DNA of 64,000 nucleotides from Sipunculus nudus (taxonomy: Eukaryota > Annelida > Sipuncula > Golfingiida > Sipunculidae): NCBI GenBank assembly GCA_026874595.1, contig CM049306.1:64178019-64242018 (forward strand), written 5' to 3'. Shown here one piece after another: positions 46,622 to 58,559 of this stretch (position 1 is its first letter; every line of letters starts with the position of its first letter). Under the pieces are notes generated by a model. It was given only the letters and a program-made list of their open reading frames with translations. It had not been told where the DNA came from and did not search any database. The position numbers were made by a program, and so were the translations under genes.

Positions 46622-47266
46622 GTGAAATTAGTCAGACAAGTAACTGAGAAATATGAAAAAAATGTTGAATGTTTAGAGGCTAGAGTACTTACTCTTGAAA
46701 ATGAAAATATAGAAATTTAATCTGATATGGCAAAGCTTTCAGATAGAATTGGTACTCTAGAGAAGCAATGTAATAAGTCAGCCACTGAAGCTACAGATGC
46801 CAAGAGAAGGGTAATTGAATTAGAGCAATATTCAAGAAAATGGAGTGTTAGGATATTTGGTGTACCAGAAAGTCACAGTAACACAGAAGAGTCAGAAAAG
46901 TGTGTAGAATTGGTTAAAAAACTTTACAGAGACAAACTGAGGTTTGATCTGGATGTGACAGAAGTTGATGTTGCCCATCGAGTAGGCAGACAGCCCAGAG
47001 ACCCTGACAGTAAGCCAAGGGCTATATTAGTTAAATTTGTCAAAAGATCAGTCATGAGAGAAAGGTGGAAGTTGAAGGGTACAGGCATTGTCATGGCTGA
47101 TGAGCAGTGAAAAGAGTTGCATCAACTCTTTCATAGGGCAAGAAACCATCCAATGGTTAAAGACTCTTGGACATGGGATGGTAAAGTTTTTGTAAAAGGT
47201 TTAAAAGGAGGCATCAGAAAAATAAAATATGGTGAAGCATTCAAGCAGTTACCTACATCCGAATAA
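46622..47266 (+). pseudogene. LINE ORF1 (L1 ORF1p-like), 5'-truncated
   Basis: One frame runs from the truncation point to TAA at 47264, broken by TAA at 46718 and TGA at 47108. It shows a coiled-coil region (VECLEARVLTLENENIE, then LSDRIGTLEKQ), then an RRM-like block ('QYSRKWSVRIFGVPES', 'EVDVAHRVGRQ', 'KPRAILVKFV') and a C-terminal domain ('LFHRARNHPMVKDSWTWDG'). This is the layout of L1 ORF1p, a trimeric RNA-binding protein. The second TGA could have arisen by a C-to-T change. Confidence 0.8.
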
Positions 47267-47472
47267 ATATGTATGAAAGTAATATACTGTCTGGCAATTA
47301 AATAACCTGACAATTATGTTTAATTGTGTATGTGTTGTATGTTTTTCATGTATATTTACTGTTAAGAAGGTCTTGTTTTGTAATCAGCTGAGTGACATTG
47401 GAGAAAGCAAACTTCTTTTTTATAACATTAAATACCCCATACTTATGAGAGAAGTAACTGTATACAAGCGAC

Positions 47473-50400
47473 ATGGCAGATAATATACAATTTCAGGTCC
47501 TTTCTTTGAATGTGAGAGGGATAAGAAATTATGTTAAGAGATGAAAGATATTTAATTGGTTGGTGGAACACAAAGCACACAATGGGATCTGTTTCTTGCA
47601 AGAATGTCGTTGCATTAAACAAGATGAAACCAAATGGTCTAAACAGTGGCGTGGTAAAATCTATCTGTCTCATGGGAGCACCAAATCATGTGGAGTATCT
47701 ATACTTGTCGGTAAAAATGTTGAATTCAAGGAAATTATTAAGAATATTGATAATAATGGAAGATATATTCTAATTAAATGTGAAATTGAAGGTCTACACT
47801 GTATGATTGTTAATACTAATGCACCAAATTATGAATCACAGCAAGTTGCCTTTATTCAAAATGTTTTTGAGGAAATATTGAACATGTCTAATAATTTAAA
47901 TATTGATCTTATCTGGGGAGGAGATTTTAATGTACATCTTACTGAGCCTGATGCTGACGGAGGCAGAACAAATGTGAAACAGGCTTCAGTCAATAAACTA
48001 TGTTCTATGGTGGAACTATTAGATACATGTGATATATGGCGTGTAAAACATGAAAATGCAAAATCCTTTACTTGGCAATGCTCAACTCCCTTAATTCATA
48101 GGCGCCTGGATTATTTTTTTTATATCAAACACTGCTCAGTCACTTGTTGAATATTGTGATATCATTCCTGCCGTAAGCACTGATCACTCAGCAGTTTTGT
48201 TAAAAGTAAACAAATTAAAAGATGTCAGCAGAGGACCATCTCACTAGTGTTTCCATAATGATTTAATTAATGATAAAGAATATATAAGTGCTATCAAATA
48301 TGAAATTAATGTATGGAAAAACGAAGTGAAAGGTGACACAGCAAGATTTACATGGGAGTACTTAAAGTACAAGATTAGAGAGTATACTATTAAATATAGT
48401 AAAGATAAAGCCAGAAAGTTTAAGGAAAAGGGTAAACTATTGGAAGAAGAGGTCTCCAAACTAGAACATAACATAAAAAGCACAGATATAATAGAGTCTA
48501 AACAGGCATATTACAGTATGAAACATAAGTTACAGGATTATTATGATAAGATTACTAAAGTATTATAGTGAGATCAAGGGCACAGTGGTTACAACAAGGT
48601 GAGAGAAACTCAAAATACTTTCTGAACGAAAGAAAAAGGTGATGAAGAAAAGAAAGGTGTGATAAGGACTCTAACAAAAGACGGAAAAGATATTGTGTGT
48701 CATGCAGAAATAATGTCATATATTCAAAAATTCTTTTATGGATAAATACCAGAAAAAGGCTATTTATACTGAACAAGAGTTACACAGTTATTTTGAAGGT
48801 CTCCCTCCACATGAGAATACATTATGTGAGTCTGAAGTGAAAGCATGTAGGGGTATGATTACAATAAATGAGGTATATTCTAGTTTGAAATTAATAAAGA
48901 ACAATAAAACTCCAGGTAATAATGGATTGACAAAAGAATTCTATTTAGCTTTATTTAGTGAACTTGGTAATTGCTTAACAGATTGCTTAAATGAAAATTA
49001 TGAACATGCATCATTGACAACTTCTCAAAAGCAAGCCCTTGTCAAATTAATTCCTAAACCAGGAAAAGATCTAAAACATTTAAATGGATGGAGACCTATA
49101 AGTTTGCTAAATGTTGACGTAAAAATATAGAGTAAAATTTTAGTAAAGAGAATAGAAAAATATCTTCCAAAACTAATAAAAAAATACCAGTATGCTTTCA
49201 TACAAGGAAGATATATTGGAGAACCAATCAGATTAATATGGGGTTTGTTGCATTATACTCAAGTAGAAAACAAGCTTGGAATAATGTTTGCAGCTGATCT
49301 AGAGGCTGCTTTTGATAGCGTCGATCATGGTTTTATGTATGAAACATTGAGGTATTTCGGTTTTGATGATGATTTCATTAAGTGGATTAAAATGTTATAT
49401 ACTGATGTACAAAGTTCAGTTTTGAACAATGGTTTAACCACTGGTTATTTTAAGTTACAAAGAGGGACACGGCAAGGTGATCCACTGGCTGCATATATAT
49501 TTATCTTAATTATTGAAATATTTGCAATCAAAATAAGGAATAATTATGATATAAAAGGAATAGATATTGGAAATACACATATCAAACTATGCATGTTTGC
49601 TGATGATACTACAATATTTGTTGAAAATGTTGAATCACTTGGGCATGTACTTACCGTAATTGAAAGATTTGAATATTTTTCGTCACTTAAGATAAACCGT
49701 ACAAAATCAGAGGTTGCGTGCATGGGGTCTATGAAACATGTTGCAAGACAACTGAATAATCTGAAATGGATAGACTTGACAAAGGCATCTTTTAAAATAC
49801 TTGGAATTTACTTTTCTTATAATAAGGATTTAATCAATAAAGATAATTTTACATGTGTTGAGAATAACCTGGCAACAGCTCTGTCAATTTGGAAAAGCCA
49901 GAACCTATCAATATATGGTAGGGCAGAAGTTGCACGTACGTTAGCAATATCAAAGGTTTACCATGTGACAAGTATGTTGATACCACCAAAACATACATTG
50001 AAACATCTAAAAGTCTTCTCTGTGACTTTATATGGAGGGGTAAAAGACCAAAGGTCAAATATAACACTAATTGGGAAATATGAAATTGGGGGAATCAATG
50101 TCCCAGATATTGAAAGTAAGATACAGACACAGAGAATTATGTGGGTCAAGCGACTTTTTAGTAATTCATCGTCTACAATAACTAAGATAATAAATCACAA
50201 GTAAAGGAGAATTGGTGGATTAAGGTGTGTCAAAAGTAACTTAAATGTTCATATTTTACCTAAGATTTTACCTAAATTTTATATAAGGTGTTTTGAAGAC
50301 TGGGCAAATTATGTGTCATTGAAACCAAAAACACATGAGGATGTTATTTATCAATTTGTGTTGAATAACAAATATATTACTATGAATGAAATGTCTATTT

Positions 50401-50569
50401 ACAATAAGAGATTACACAGTGTGGGCATTTGTTATGTTAAAGATTTAGTGGATGAGAATGGAACATGGATAATACTTGATGTATTTAAAAAAAAGTGCTC
50501 TTGATTATATGTATTGGGTTGCATTGAGGAATGCAATACCAAAAAAATGGAAAACTTTTTTTTTGAATA
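47473..50569 (+). pseudogene. LINE ORF2: AP endonuclease and reverse transcriptase
   Basis: ATG at 47473; TGA at 47542. Endonuclease motifs 'QVLSLNVRGIR', 'FLQEC', 'WGGDFNV', 'RRLDYFF' and, after a frame change at a T run (about 48112), 'TDHSAVLL'. RT from about 48740: 'KTPGNNGLTKEFY', 'LIPKPGKD', 'WRPISLLNVDVKI' followed by TAG (49128), 'AADLEAAFDSVDH', 'GTRQGDPLAAYIFIL' and 'MFADDTTIF' (catalytic FADD intact). A long post-RT region follows, with stops at 50202 and 50502, up to the transposon junction at 50569. The 319-codon block 49245-50204 is the best preserved. Confidence 0.9.
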
Positions 50570-52074
50570 CCGTATTTCCTTGATCAGAAGCCGGGCCTTA
50601 AATAGTCGCCTGCCTTGTTTAGTCGCCGGGGTAAAACAGTGTCCCAGAAAAATAAACGCCGGCCTTAAATAGACGCCGGTCTTGTTCACAGGCCTGGTGT
50701 CAGAGTAGTTTCCATGTTTGGCGCCAGATGTCTTATCCCTTCACTATAATTGGTGTATTCACCAGTCAAATTGACCATTGATTGTTGTATGAATTTCGAT
50801 TTGTGTTTTATTGATATTTAATTCTTCTGTAAATATGTTTTTATCTTACGTGAATGCGTGTTTCAATGCACGGGGGACACCAAATATTCCCGATCCGTCC
50901 TTATGATTAAAGCCGATCACCGATCCTAATAAACGCTCCACAAATACGTCAGCAGTGAGAAGCTAACACTATCACTGCTGTCAAGCTAGATAAAAATAGT
51001 ACCGCCTGATACAAGCGGTTAATCTTGGTACGGTAAAAGTATACCTAACGGATGGTTGAACAGAACTGTTAAAATACGTTTGGGCACATATTTCTTGTGT
51101 AGCATGAAGAACCAAATGATGGTGTCAAGCGGTACAATTTGTAGCTACTGTCAAGCCAAATTACGCTCCTTGCGTTCATTTTTAAGCGCTTTAAGTGCGT
51201 CCCCATTGTTACTAAAACCAGGCTTCTGAGATAAACTTTAAAGTTGAAAATAGTATTACTCTATATTCAGAAATATTCCCGGCAGTAAATGTCACATACA
51301 AGTATATACCAGGTCGGAAACGCTTCAACACGCTGTGTCAAGCTGAATCAGTTAAAAGTCGTACGGAAGGTGTCATGAAAACAAATTACGCAGTGCCGTT
51401 ATATGTACCAGCTCCCCGTTTTTCGATGGAACCAATATTAACAGTTCTCCACGGTGCACAGTTAATGGGAGAGCCAACCGTGTTAAGTATAAACCAGGTC
51501 AGAAACACTTGATTACGCTGTGTCGAGCTGAATCAGTTGAATAGTTGACGGGAGGAAAGTGTGAAGAAAATGAATCACGCTGTGCCGTACCGACCCCCCG
51601 TATTTCGATGGAACCACTGTTACCAGTTGTACGCGGAGAACAGTTCATGGAAGAGCCACCCGTGTTCAGAGGGAAACAACACGCGGTGTAAAATAAATGG
51701 AACAGCCACATGAAACACCTGAGGCCCGCGTGGACAGATTCTTGTGGACAAATGCAATCTCTCGCTGTGATTCTCCGTTAATTCTTATTATAGTGCGTAA
51801 TTGTGGAGATTGCGCGTTTCCCATATCCCTATGACATCTAAGGAAATTTCGTAAACACAATCCGTGTACCGGCAATGTTTTCAATTGTGTCCCTAAGTAG
51901 TGACCGGCGGGTTTATTGTTTCGGCGTGTTCTATCTTTTAGTTTGTCGGATGAGCCTGATAATGTATTTTTTAATAAACGCCGGCCTTAAATAGAAGCCG
52001 GCCTTGTTTAGACGCCGGGTCAAAGCAGGGTTTGAAAAAAATAAACGCCCGGGCGTCTATTCAAGGAAATACGG
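50570..52074. mobile_element. Non-autonomous DNA element with TIRs (1505 bp), TA target duplication
   Basis: Flanked by TA (50568-50569 and 52075-52076). Left end CCGTATTTCCTTGA...; right end ...TCAAGGAAATACGG: 14 bp of perfect inverted repeat, extended by subterminal AATAAACGCCGGCCTTAAATAG-type arms on both sides. No transposase ORF. It interrupts the LINE coding frame, so it arrived later. A TA duplication suggests mobilisation by a Tc1/mariner-type or other TA-targeting transposase; the superfamily is not certain. Confidence 0.85.
51300..51666. repeat. Internal tandem dimer (185 + 182 bp) within the DNA element
   Basis: Unit 1 (51300-51484) and unit 2 (51485-51666) share CCAGGTC(G/A)GAAAC, ACGCTGTGTC(A/G)AGCTGAATCAGTT, CGCxGTGCCGT, 'TTTCGATGGAACCA' and 'GAGCCAxCCGTGTT'. 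Confidence 0.85.
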
Positions 52075-52076
52075 TA

Positions 52077-52769
52077 CTGAAATAAATGCAGTTGATGCTG
52101 ATACAGAGATTATTGTAACAACTAATAGACTTGAGTACATAGACAAAATATGCTTGAGAAAAATATTTGATACACTGGTTGAAAAAAATGGAAACCTGCC
52201 ACAGCTCAGAAGTTTTTAATACATTAAATATAACAAATAACATTGATATTAAGTGGCAAGATGTATATGAAAGTATATATAGAACAACTATTGACACCCA
52301 TATGAGAGAATTCCAGTATAAACTGGTGAATAACTATCAGAATGAAAAGCTATATAAGTGGAAAATAAAGGAAACACCCAGATTTTAATTTTGCTTCAAT
52401 CATAATGAAAGTATACTTCATTTATTTTCTGAATGTACAGTAGCCAAAAACCTTTATTTTAGAGCAAAGTCATGGTTACATAACAGCGATATTAATTTGC
52501 CAGAGCTGTCACTTAATACTATATTGTATGGTGTTGTACCAGTCAACTCAGATAATTTATTGATTAATCAGATTTTGTTGTTATTTAAATATGTATTGTA
52601 TATACAAAGAGAGGACAACTCATCCTCTTTCTTTCTATTTTTTAGAAAGATTTTAGCACAAACAGAAGTTACAGAAAGGTACATAGCAAATGATAAAGGT
52701 ATTATATGTAAACATATTATGAAATGGGGTAAACTTAAAGATACATGTGATGAAGACCATGAATTCTGA
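52077..52769 (+). pseudogene. LINE ORF2 C-terminus, after the inserted element
   Basis: Continues ORF2: 'TEINAVDADTEIIVTTNRL', a frame change near 52200, 'ESIYRTTIDTHMREFQYKL', stop at 52386, then 'CFNHNESILHLFSEC', a C-x(n)-H-x(3-4)-C type cluster typical of L1-like ORF2 ends, and on to TGA at 52767. The L1-like 'TIDTxxREFQYKL' motif supports the clade call. Confidence 0.8.
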
Positions 52770-53849
52770 ATATTTGAAAAAACCGACTTCATTATCTTGT
52801 GGCGTCCTGTACAAATATGTGAACTGTCTTTAATGTTTTTAAATTGTTAATTGTAAAAATTAAGTTGATTAATAAACTCGCCAATGATGAAGCATGAATG
52901 TAGAATTAATCTATATAATCTGAGGTGAGAGGAGAGAAAAAAAAAAGAAATGTAGCCCTTGGATAGGTTTATAACATACACCAAAAAAAATGGTGGCACC
53001 ACATGCAACCATGTTTACACAGTGTCCATCTGTTCATCTGCCTTACATTTAAAGCACTCATATCTCTTCAGTGGTTTGACTAAATCACCTGAAATTTGGC
53101 ACACATCCTAGATAGCTTTCTTGATTTTATGACAGGTGGCGCCACCTACATTCACATTCATGCTGTAGACATCCATGCTTATATCTCTGGACTTGTTCAA
53201 CCAATCAGATAAAAATTTTACACAAATGTAGCACTTGGATAGCTTTATTACATACACAAAAATGGTGGCGCCACCTGCAGCCATTTTTGCACAGCGTCAG
53301 TCTGTTTGTCTGCCTTGGGTTAAATTCACTCTTATCTGTGCAGTGGTTTGACCAAATTACATGAAATTCGGCATGCGCATACATCCTGGATAGCTTTCTT
53401 GATTTTATGACAGGTGGTGCCAGCTTCATACAAGTTCACGCTGCAGACATTAATGCTTATATCTCCGGATGCATTTGACCAATCAGGAATAAATTTTTAA
53501 CAAATGTAGCCCTTGGTTAGCTTTTAACATACACAAAATTGTGGCACCACCTGCAGCCATTTTCGCACAGCATCCATCTGTTTGTCTGCTGTGGGATAAA
53601 ATCACTCATATCTCTGCAGTGGTTTGACTTTTCCACCTGAAATTATGCATGTGTATAATCTTGAATAGTTTCTAGTTCAAATAACAGGTGGCGCCACCTA
53701 CAATCATGTGTATGTGGCAGACATCCATTCTAATATGTAACGCATGTAACTCTATTTCCCCTTGCCACTCAATCCATGCCTCACTTCACCCGTCCTACTC
53801 TGATTTTTGGCGGATACACGTAGTCACTTGTCGACTACCCGTATTCTAG

Positions 53850-54899
53850 TTTAAAAAAGTAATGGGCTCAACATAATGCATTTTGTAAAAAATCAGGAAA
53901 GATATTTGATCACTTAACACAAAACATGTTAAAGCTAAGGACTTTTTTCCAGTAATATAATTTTAATTAATCAAAATTAAATTTTAGGCTCTTGTTGTAT
54001 TCCCTTACATTGTCAAGCAGTCCACTTTGGTCACTGTAGGTCATTCAATGCAGCTCTCTATGCTGCCCAGGCTGTTGTTATGTAATCCCATCACTAGGGC
54101 AACCCCTGTCTCCACTGAGCTGAGCTTGATCAGGCTGTCTGCATTTAATGCCACAGGGAGCCTTTTTTTTTCTCCCCCCCCCCCCCCCCCCACCCCATTT
54201 TGTTGACAGACCTGTACTGTGAACTAGATGAATCTTATAATTAACATTTTTTTCAGCAACGAGCAGTAACAACAGAAACCCCTCTCCCCACCCACCCCTT
54301 CAATACACAGGACTAATAAACAAGATGAATCTTATAATTTTAATGTTAAATAAATTCTTTTTGTTAATGCTTGGACAATTTTTTATTTTTTTAAAGAAAA
54401 AAATGTTCAGGAATTTAATCCTAATATTCAAATGTGATAAAATATTAGGATCTAATGTAAGTGCTAACTGACAAGATTTAAGAAGATATAAATACTTTGT
54501 AGCATTTCATTCATATCTCTTAAAGTTGGCAGGGCCTAGATGTTAATAACACTGTTAACTTAGTATTAAAATGAGCAATATTGGTCAAATTTTGTTGGAT
54601 TAATTTTTAACTCATATGGCCATATATTTAACTTTTGTAAACTTAATAACCTTCACACATTATTTGTTTATGAAATGTTACTTTTATATAAAACTTATTG
54701 TTGGCTCATTTTTTCCCTTGGTGCATCATTAAATGGTTTAGCTCATGTCCATTATGCTATAATTTACAGAGTTTCATTTTAGCAGGGCCATTTTCTCATA
54801 GCTTTTCAAATGATAATATACATGAAAAACCAAAAGAAATGAAATTTATGGCAGTTACAAATATTTTCCTAAATTCAGCAGACAATGTGACCCATGGGT
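53850..54899. other. Family D fragment, E-type end with poly-C tract, then unassigned
   Basis: 53860-53990 repeats family D text ('ATAATGCATTTTGTAAAAAATCAGG'). 54040-54196 repeats the E end seen at 17.45-17.6 kb, finishing in a T8/C16 tract. 54200-54890 is AT-rich without a supported gene. Confidence 0.55.
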
Positions 54900-55665
54900 C
54901 CCTTGTTCAAATCTATAAGAATATATTGGGTTGTTAAGCTGAGACCATTAGCAAGTTTATTTCAAAGAGAGAACTGCAATAGTCTTCTTCTGCAAAACTG
55001 TTTCCAATTCTGTAACATTGCACAAAAATTATTATTAGGTGGGCTTTTTTCAAGTTTCTTTAATTTTTGTTGGGAGAATTACTTTACCTTTAACAATGAA
55101 AGGACTACATCATTTATAATCCTAAACATTTTGATAAAAAAACTTATGGATATGTCAGCTAGAAGAGAAAGCATTGTAGCCAAAGTCTTTCAGTATGTAT
55201 AAACAGATTAACCAACAGGCCCAGATTGTGTCTGTATCTATAAATAGCTTAGCAGGCTGCCAACTATTTCAGATTTATCAACAGGTCCAGAATTCTCTAA
55301 GTGCAGCCTGGTACAGGTCAAGAGTTCACTTAGTGCAGTAGCTGCAGCTAGCAATTTGCTCTGGTTCACTCTGGGCAACTGCCTGCCTCGTGAGCTTAGT
55401 CAGCCCAGTGCACCTGACTCACTAGAATTTTGATGAATTGGCCTGACATCATGACTTGTCCATGCATCTTTAATGGCTTTCTTGTAGACAAGACTGGTGT
55501 CACCACCTACAATGATATTTGTGTAGTGTATGTCCCGGCTTATTTCTCAGGAGGGATTTGATATATTATCCTAAAATTGTGCGTATCTCTAAATCCCAAA
55601 AAGCTTTGTCATATACAAACTGGTGGCATCACCTACAAAAATGTTTGCAGTGTATATTCCTGTTA
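54900..55665. repeat. Family C remnant followed by family F
   Basis: 54940-55195 matches the tail of the C block at 22140-22400. 55200-55660 is family F ('GTCAAGAGTTCACTTAGTGCAG', 'GGTGGCATCACCTAC'). Confidence 0.7.
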
Positions 55666-57190
55666 TTAGATCAGTTAACTATAAGTCATCTGAGCTATAC
55701 CGTAGCGTTTTGCTGCCGCGGCCATAAAATAAGACTTACAGCCGAAAATCCTGACTAATATTTCTCAACAAGGGATGCGGCTATAAAACGCAGGTTAGAC
55801 TCGACGGCCTGCCCAGGCACAATGAGCGATAATAGGCTAAGGAAGAAGTGAATACTGAGAACGTACATTTAATGATACTGCATATTTGTATATTAATTTT
55901 ATTCATTATTAATTTTATAAAATGTAAAATTGATATTTTAAACAGGCTTATATGTATTATAAAACTTTTCTTAGTCCTTCATAAACCACGGCAATTTTCA
56001 CGCAATGATTGATAAAAGATCGATATTCACTCGCCAAATTATGCTTTCTATCCAGACTAACGGTTGTACCTATATTTGAGTATAGCTGCAATATTGTTAT
56101 GTGGTAAGAGGTGTTAATATCTATTATAAATAATTACTGATTTTAACGCAATATTTTGGTACACATAAGATCAGTTACCAGTTCAGCAGATGGAAAGATA
56201 GATAGAGCGACAGAGAGAAATGATAATAGCCTAAATTGGTGTACCAACGCATTGTCTACCATTGTAAGACAGGTGTTTGGATTCCGATCTCCATATGTTG
56301 GTTAGCATATAGGTTTAGAAAAGAAGCTGATAAATGAGTATTTTAATGGACATAAATTCTGAATGCAGACAACCAGTGATTACTATAGACTGGTATAATT
56401 GTTATAGCCATGTGAATGTAAACTTAATCAAGTAAGCCAAAATAGATTCTGTTATTATAGGCATCAGCAGAAGCCAGGTTTAGATCTGGATGACAGTGTA
56501 AAATGATATAAAAGTCAAAGGTACGGTGAATACCGGCCAACACATAAGGCAGTAATTGAGGACAGGAAAACAGTACCAAAAGTGAGTCAGTAAGTAGCTG
56601 GGTCACACAGAATTGATCAGGAGACAAATATATACCCTGAATATATTATTGTCAGGAATATAATGATATTACATGAGTTTTAGGTAAAACAAGGAAAAAG
56701 TTTGTGCGTAGGCGAAAGCCGAAGCCATATATGGTTATCTAAACATTCAGGTATGTCATAATGACACATATCCAATATCCAATAGAAAAAGTGTAAGATG
56801 ATGTAAAGGTTTGTGACGTAGTAATACTGATACAAAATCCTGTGTTGGGCTTGGAACTGGCAGACAGACCCACGCCATCATCAACATGTAAACCAAGACA
56901 ACTGGAAATAAAACAGCACAATATCCAACTTGGACTGTCTCAGTTATTCACCTGACTCGCCGTGTGACTGTGTTATGGCCAGGGAAGAACTCCCCTAATT
57001 CCCCGTTGTAACAATATCGGTAAAACATTACTTTAAGATATTTCTTGAACATATCATTTCTTTCAAAATAAAATGTAAAACAAAAGATAACCAAAGACTA
57101 TACATTCTTCGGCAATTAAACCTGCGTTCACGTTCAGATACTTCTCCGTTCATCACATTGTCAATAGGTGGCACTCAAAGGTCATAACCT
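55666..57190. other. Hairpin head remnant, then sequence with no supported gene
   Basis: The 'TAACTATAAGTCATCTGAGCTATA' head ends at about 55699, where 'CCGTAGCGTTTTGCTGCCGC' begins. The junction could be another insertion boundary, but no matching right end was found. The remaining ~1.4 kb has only short overlapping ORFs. Confidence 0.4.
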
Positions 57191-57194
57191 CACC

Positions 57195-57720
57195 AGCTAG
57201 TTCCGTAATCTTTAAATATGGCACGTTTTGCTAGCAGACGGTTTGGGTACCAGTGTGCACATATTATGATCAGCAGGACCCTTGGAGTACGCGTAAAGGC
57301 TCGACGCGGGATTCGCTTATTCAAAGGTTTTGTCAAGGTTGTTAATTGACCGACGTTGTATAGAATGTAAATAAAAACCATCACAAAGAGCACCGTTGGC
57401 TTTGATGTCCCATTGAAGTTTAATTAGCCAGGGTAAAGGCACAAGGTACACCATGGCCCGCTAGTTCCGTAATCATTTTATGTGGCATCTTTTGCCTGTT
57501 GACGGTTTGGACACCATTTTGCATATATTATGATGAGCACAACCCGAGGTGCTCAGGAAATATCATCACCAACACGGATGTCGTTTATTTAAATGTTTTG
57601 TTGTTAAATGACCGACAATGTATAATGTCTAAATAATATTTAAATTACAGTCGTCCCATACAATGCTTTGATGTCCCATTTAACTTTAATTAGCCAAGTA
57701 AAAGGCGCAAGATTCTCCGG
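57195..57720. repeat. Diverged tandem dimer of ~265 bp
   Basis: GCTAGTTCCGTAATC at 57196 and 57461. Both copies continue with GTGGCA/ATGGCA(C/T)(G/C)TTTTGC, 'GACGGTTTGG', 'CATATTATGAT(C/G)AGCA', 'GACCGAC(G/A)', 'CTTTGATGTCCCATT' and 'TTTAATTAGCCA'. No ORF spans it. Confidence 0.8.
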
Positions 57721-58018
57721 CATTCAGTGATGTGTCAAATTAATTTCCTGGCCCTACTAGGATTCGTCTTGGATGAGTCGTCATAAACCGAACAAATTGT
57801 CATCTATTCTAATCGGGTAGATCAGGTAGTTTAACCAATTAATTAAATTAATTAACAAGTGCAAGATGTAATCATGACATAGTCGCCAGCGTTTGCCAAG
57901 AACATTTTCTCTCTCAGTTTGGTACACGAATTTTGAGGTATAGCTAAATAAAATGCTGCAGCGCTATCTGGTATGTATTTTCCAAAATGATACAAGTAGT
58001 CTTCCAGATAGTTTATGT

Positions 58019-58023
<5 letters not shown>

Positions 58024-58080
<57 letters not shown>

Positions 58081-58082
58081 TA
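58024..58082. repeat. (AT)n microsatellite
   Basis: About 28 AT units with a single interrupting GT. Confidence 0.97.
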
Positions 58083-58189
58083 TGTATAATTTATATTTAA
58101 CCCTTACCCCCCAACTGCAAACCGGATATCTCTCCCTGATTTGACACACCCAACTGCCAAATCTTGGATCCGTCCCTGGTATAATAGCT

Positions 58190-58547
58190 GTGATAGTGTT
58201 TGCCATCAACAAAATCACTGCATTTAGAAACATTTCAGGGAAGCCTCTTTGTTTCAAGGGATTACCCTTTAGAACAGGTTATGAAGCTGTCAATGGATGG
58301 AAATCCTCAAAGAGTGTCCATACAAAGCATGAAAAGATGCCACGACCAAAAACACAGGTGGGATCAATCCCAATTGTGCCGCATCATGGACCATCGCACA
58401 CCAATGGAACATTGCTCCAACTGTCAAATGAAGTGCCCCTGGCGACATTTACTGTCACACACTGCCACCATTTACGGTCATGGGAATGGGATGTACTTTC
58501 ATTATTTGAGAAAAATTAAACGAGTTTTGATGAAACCTACAATATAA
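58190..58547 (+). other. Two overlapping unassigned ORFs
   Basis: Frames starting 58190 (109 codons) and 58200 (115 codons) are both open over the same DNA. Neither has a domain I recognise; the second is His/Cys-rich toward its end (HRTPMEHCSNCQMKCPW). Base composition is more coding-like than its neighbours. It might be a relic exon or transposon fragment, but I cannot assign it. Confidence that it is a real gene is low. Confidence 0.2.
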
Positions 58548-58559
58548 TCACATAATGTG

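Larger units (their letters stand above)
46622..52947 (+). mobile_element. L1-like LINE, 5'-truncated, with target-site duplications
   Basis: Flanked by AAATGTAGCGCTTGGA (46606-46621) and AAATGTAGCCCTTGGA (52948-52963), a 16-bp target-site duplication with one mismatch. It starts within ORF1 (no initiation codon or leader) and ends in an A-rich tail (GGAGAGAAAAAAAAAAG) after an AATAAA at 52871. ORF1 and ORF2 both carry stops and frame changes. Removing the 1.5-kb internal insertion and one TA leaves ~4.8 kb. It is not functional now. Confidence 0.92.
46339..53849. mobile_element. Family B element split by a LINE
   Basis: Left part 46339-46621 (GTATGTCCAAAAC, loop, GTTTTGCGAATAC) and right part 52948-53849 (ending CGACTACCCGTATTCTAG) together give ~1.17 kb in the same order as the intact copy at 15674-16864. 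They are interrupted inside the 'AAATGTAGCCCTTGGATAGC' phrase of that copy. Confidence 0.9.

Noticed and set aside
55699-58190. Insertion starting CCGTAGCGTTTTGCTGCC at a TA
   Set aside because: Only one end is suggestive; no matching inverted right end or rejoined flank was found.
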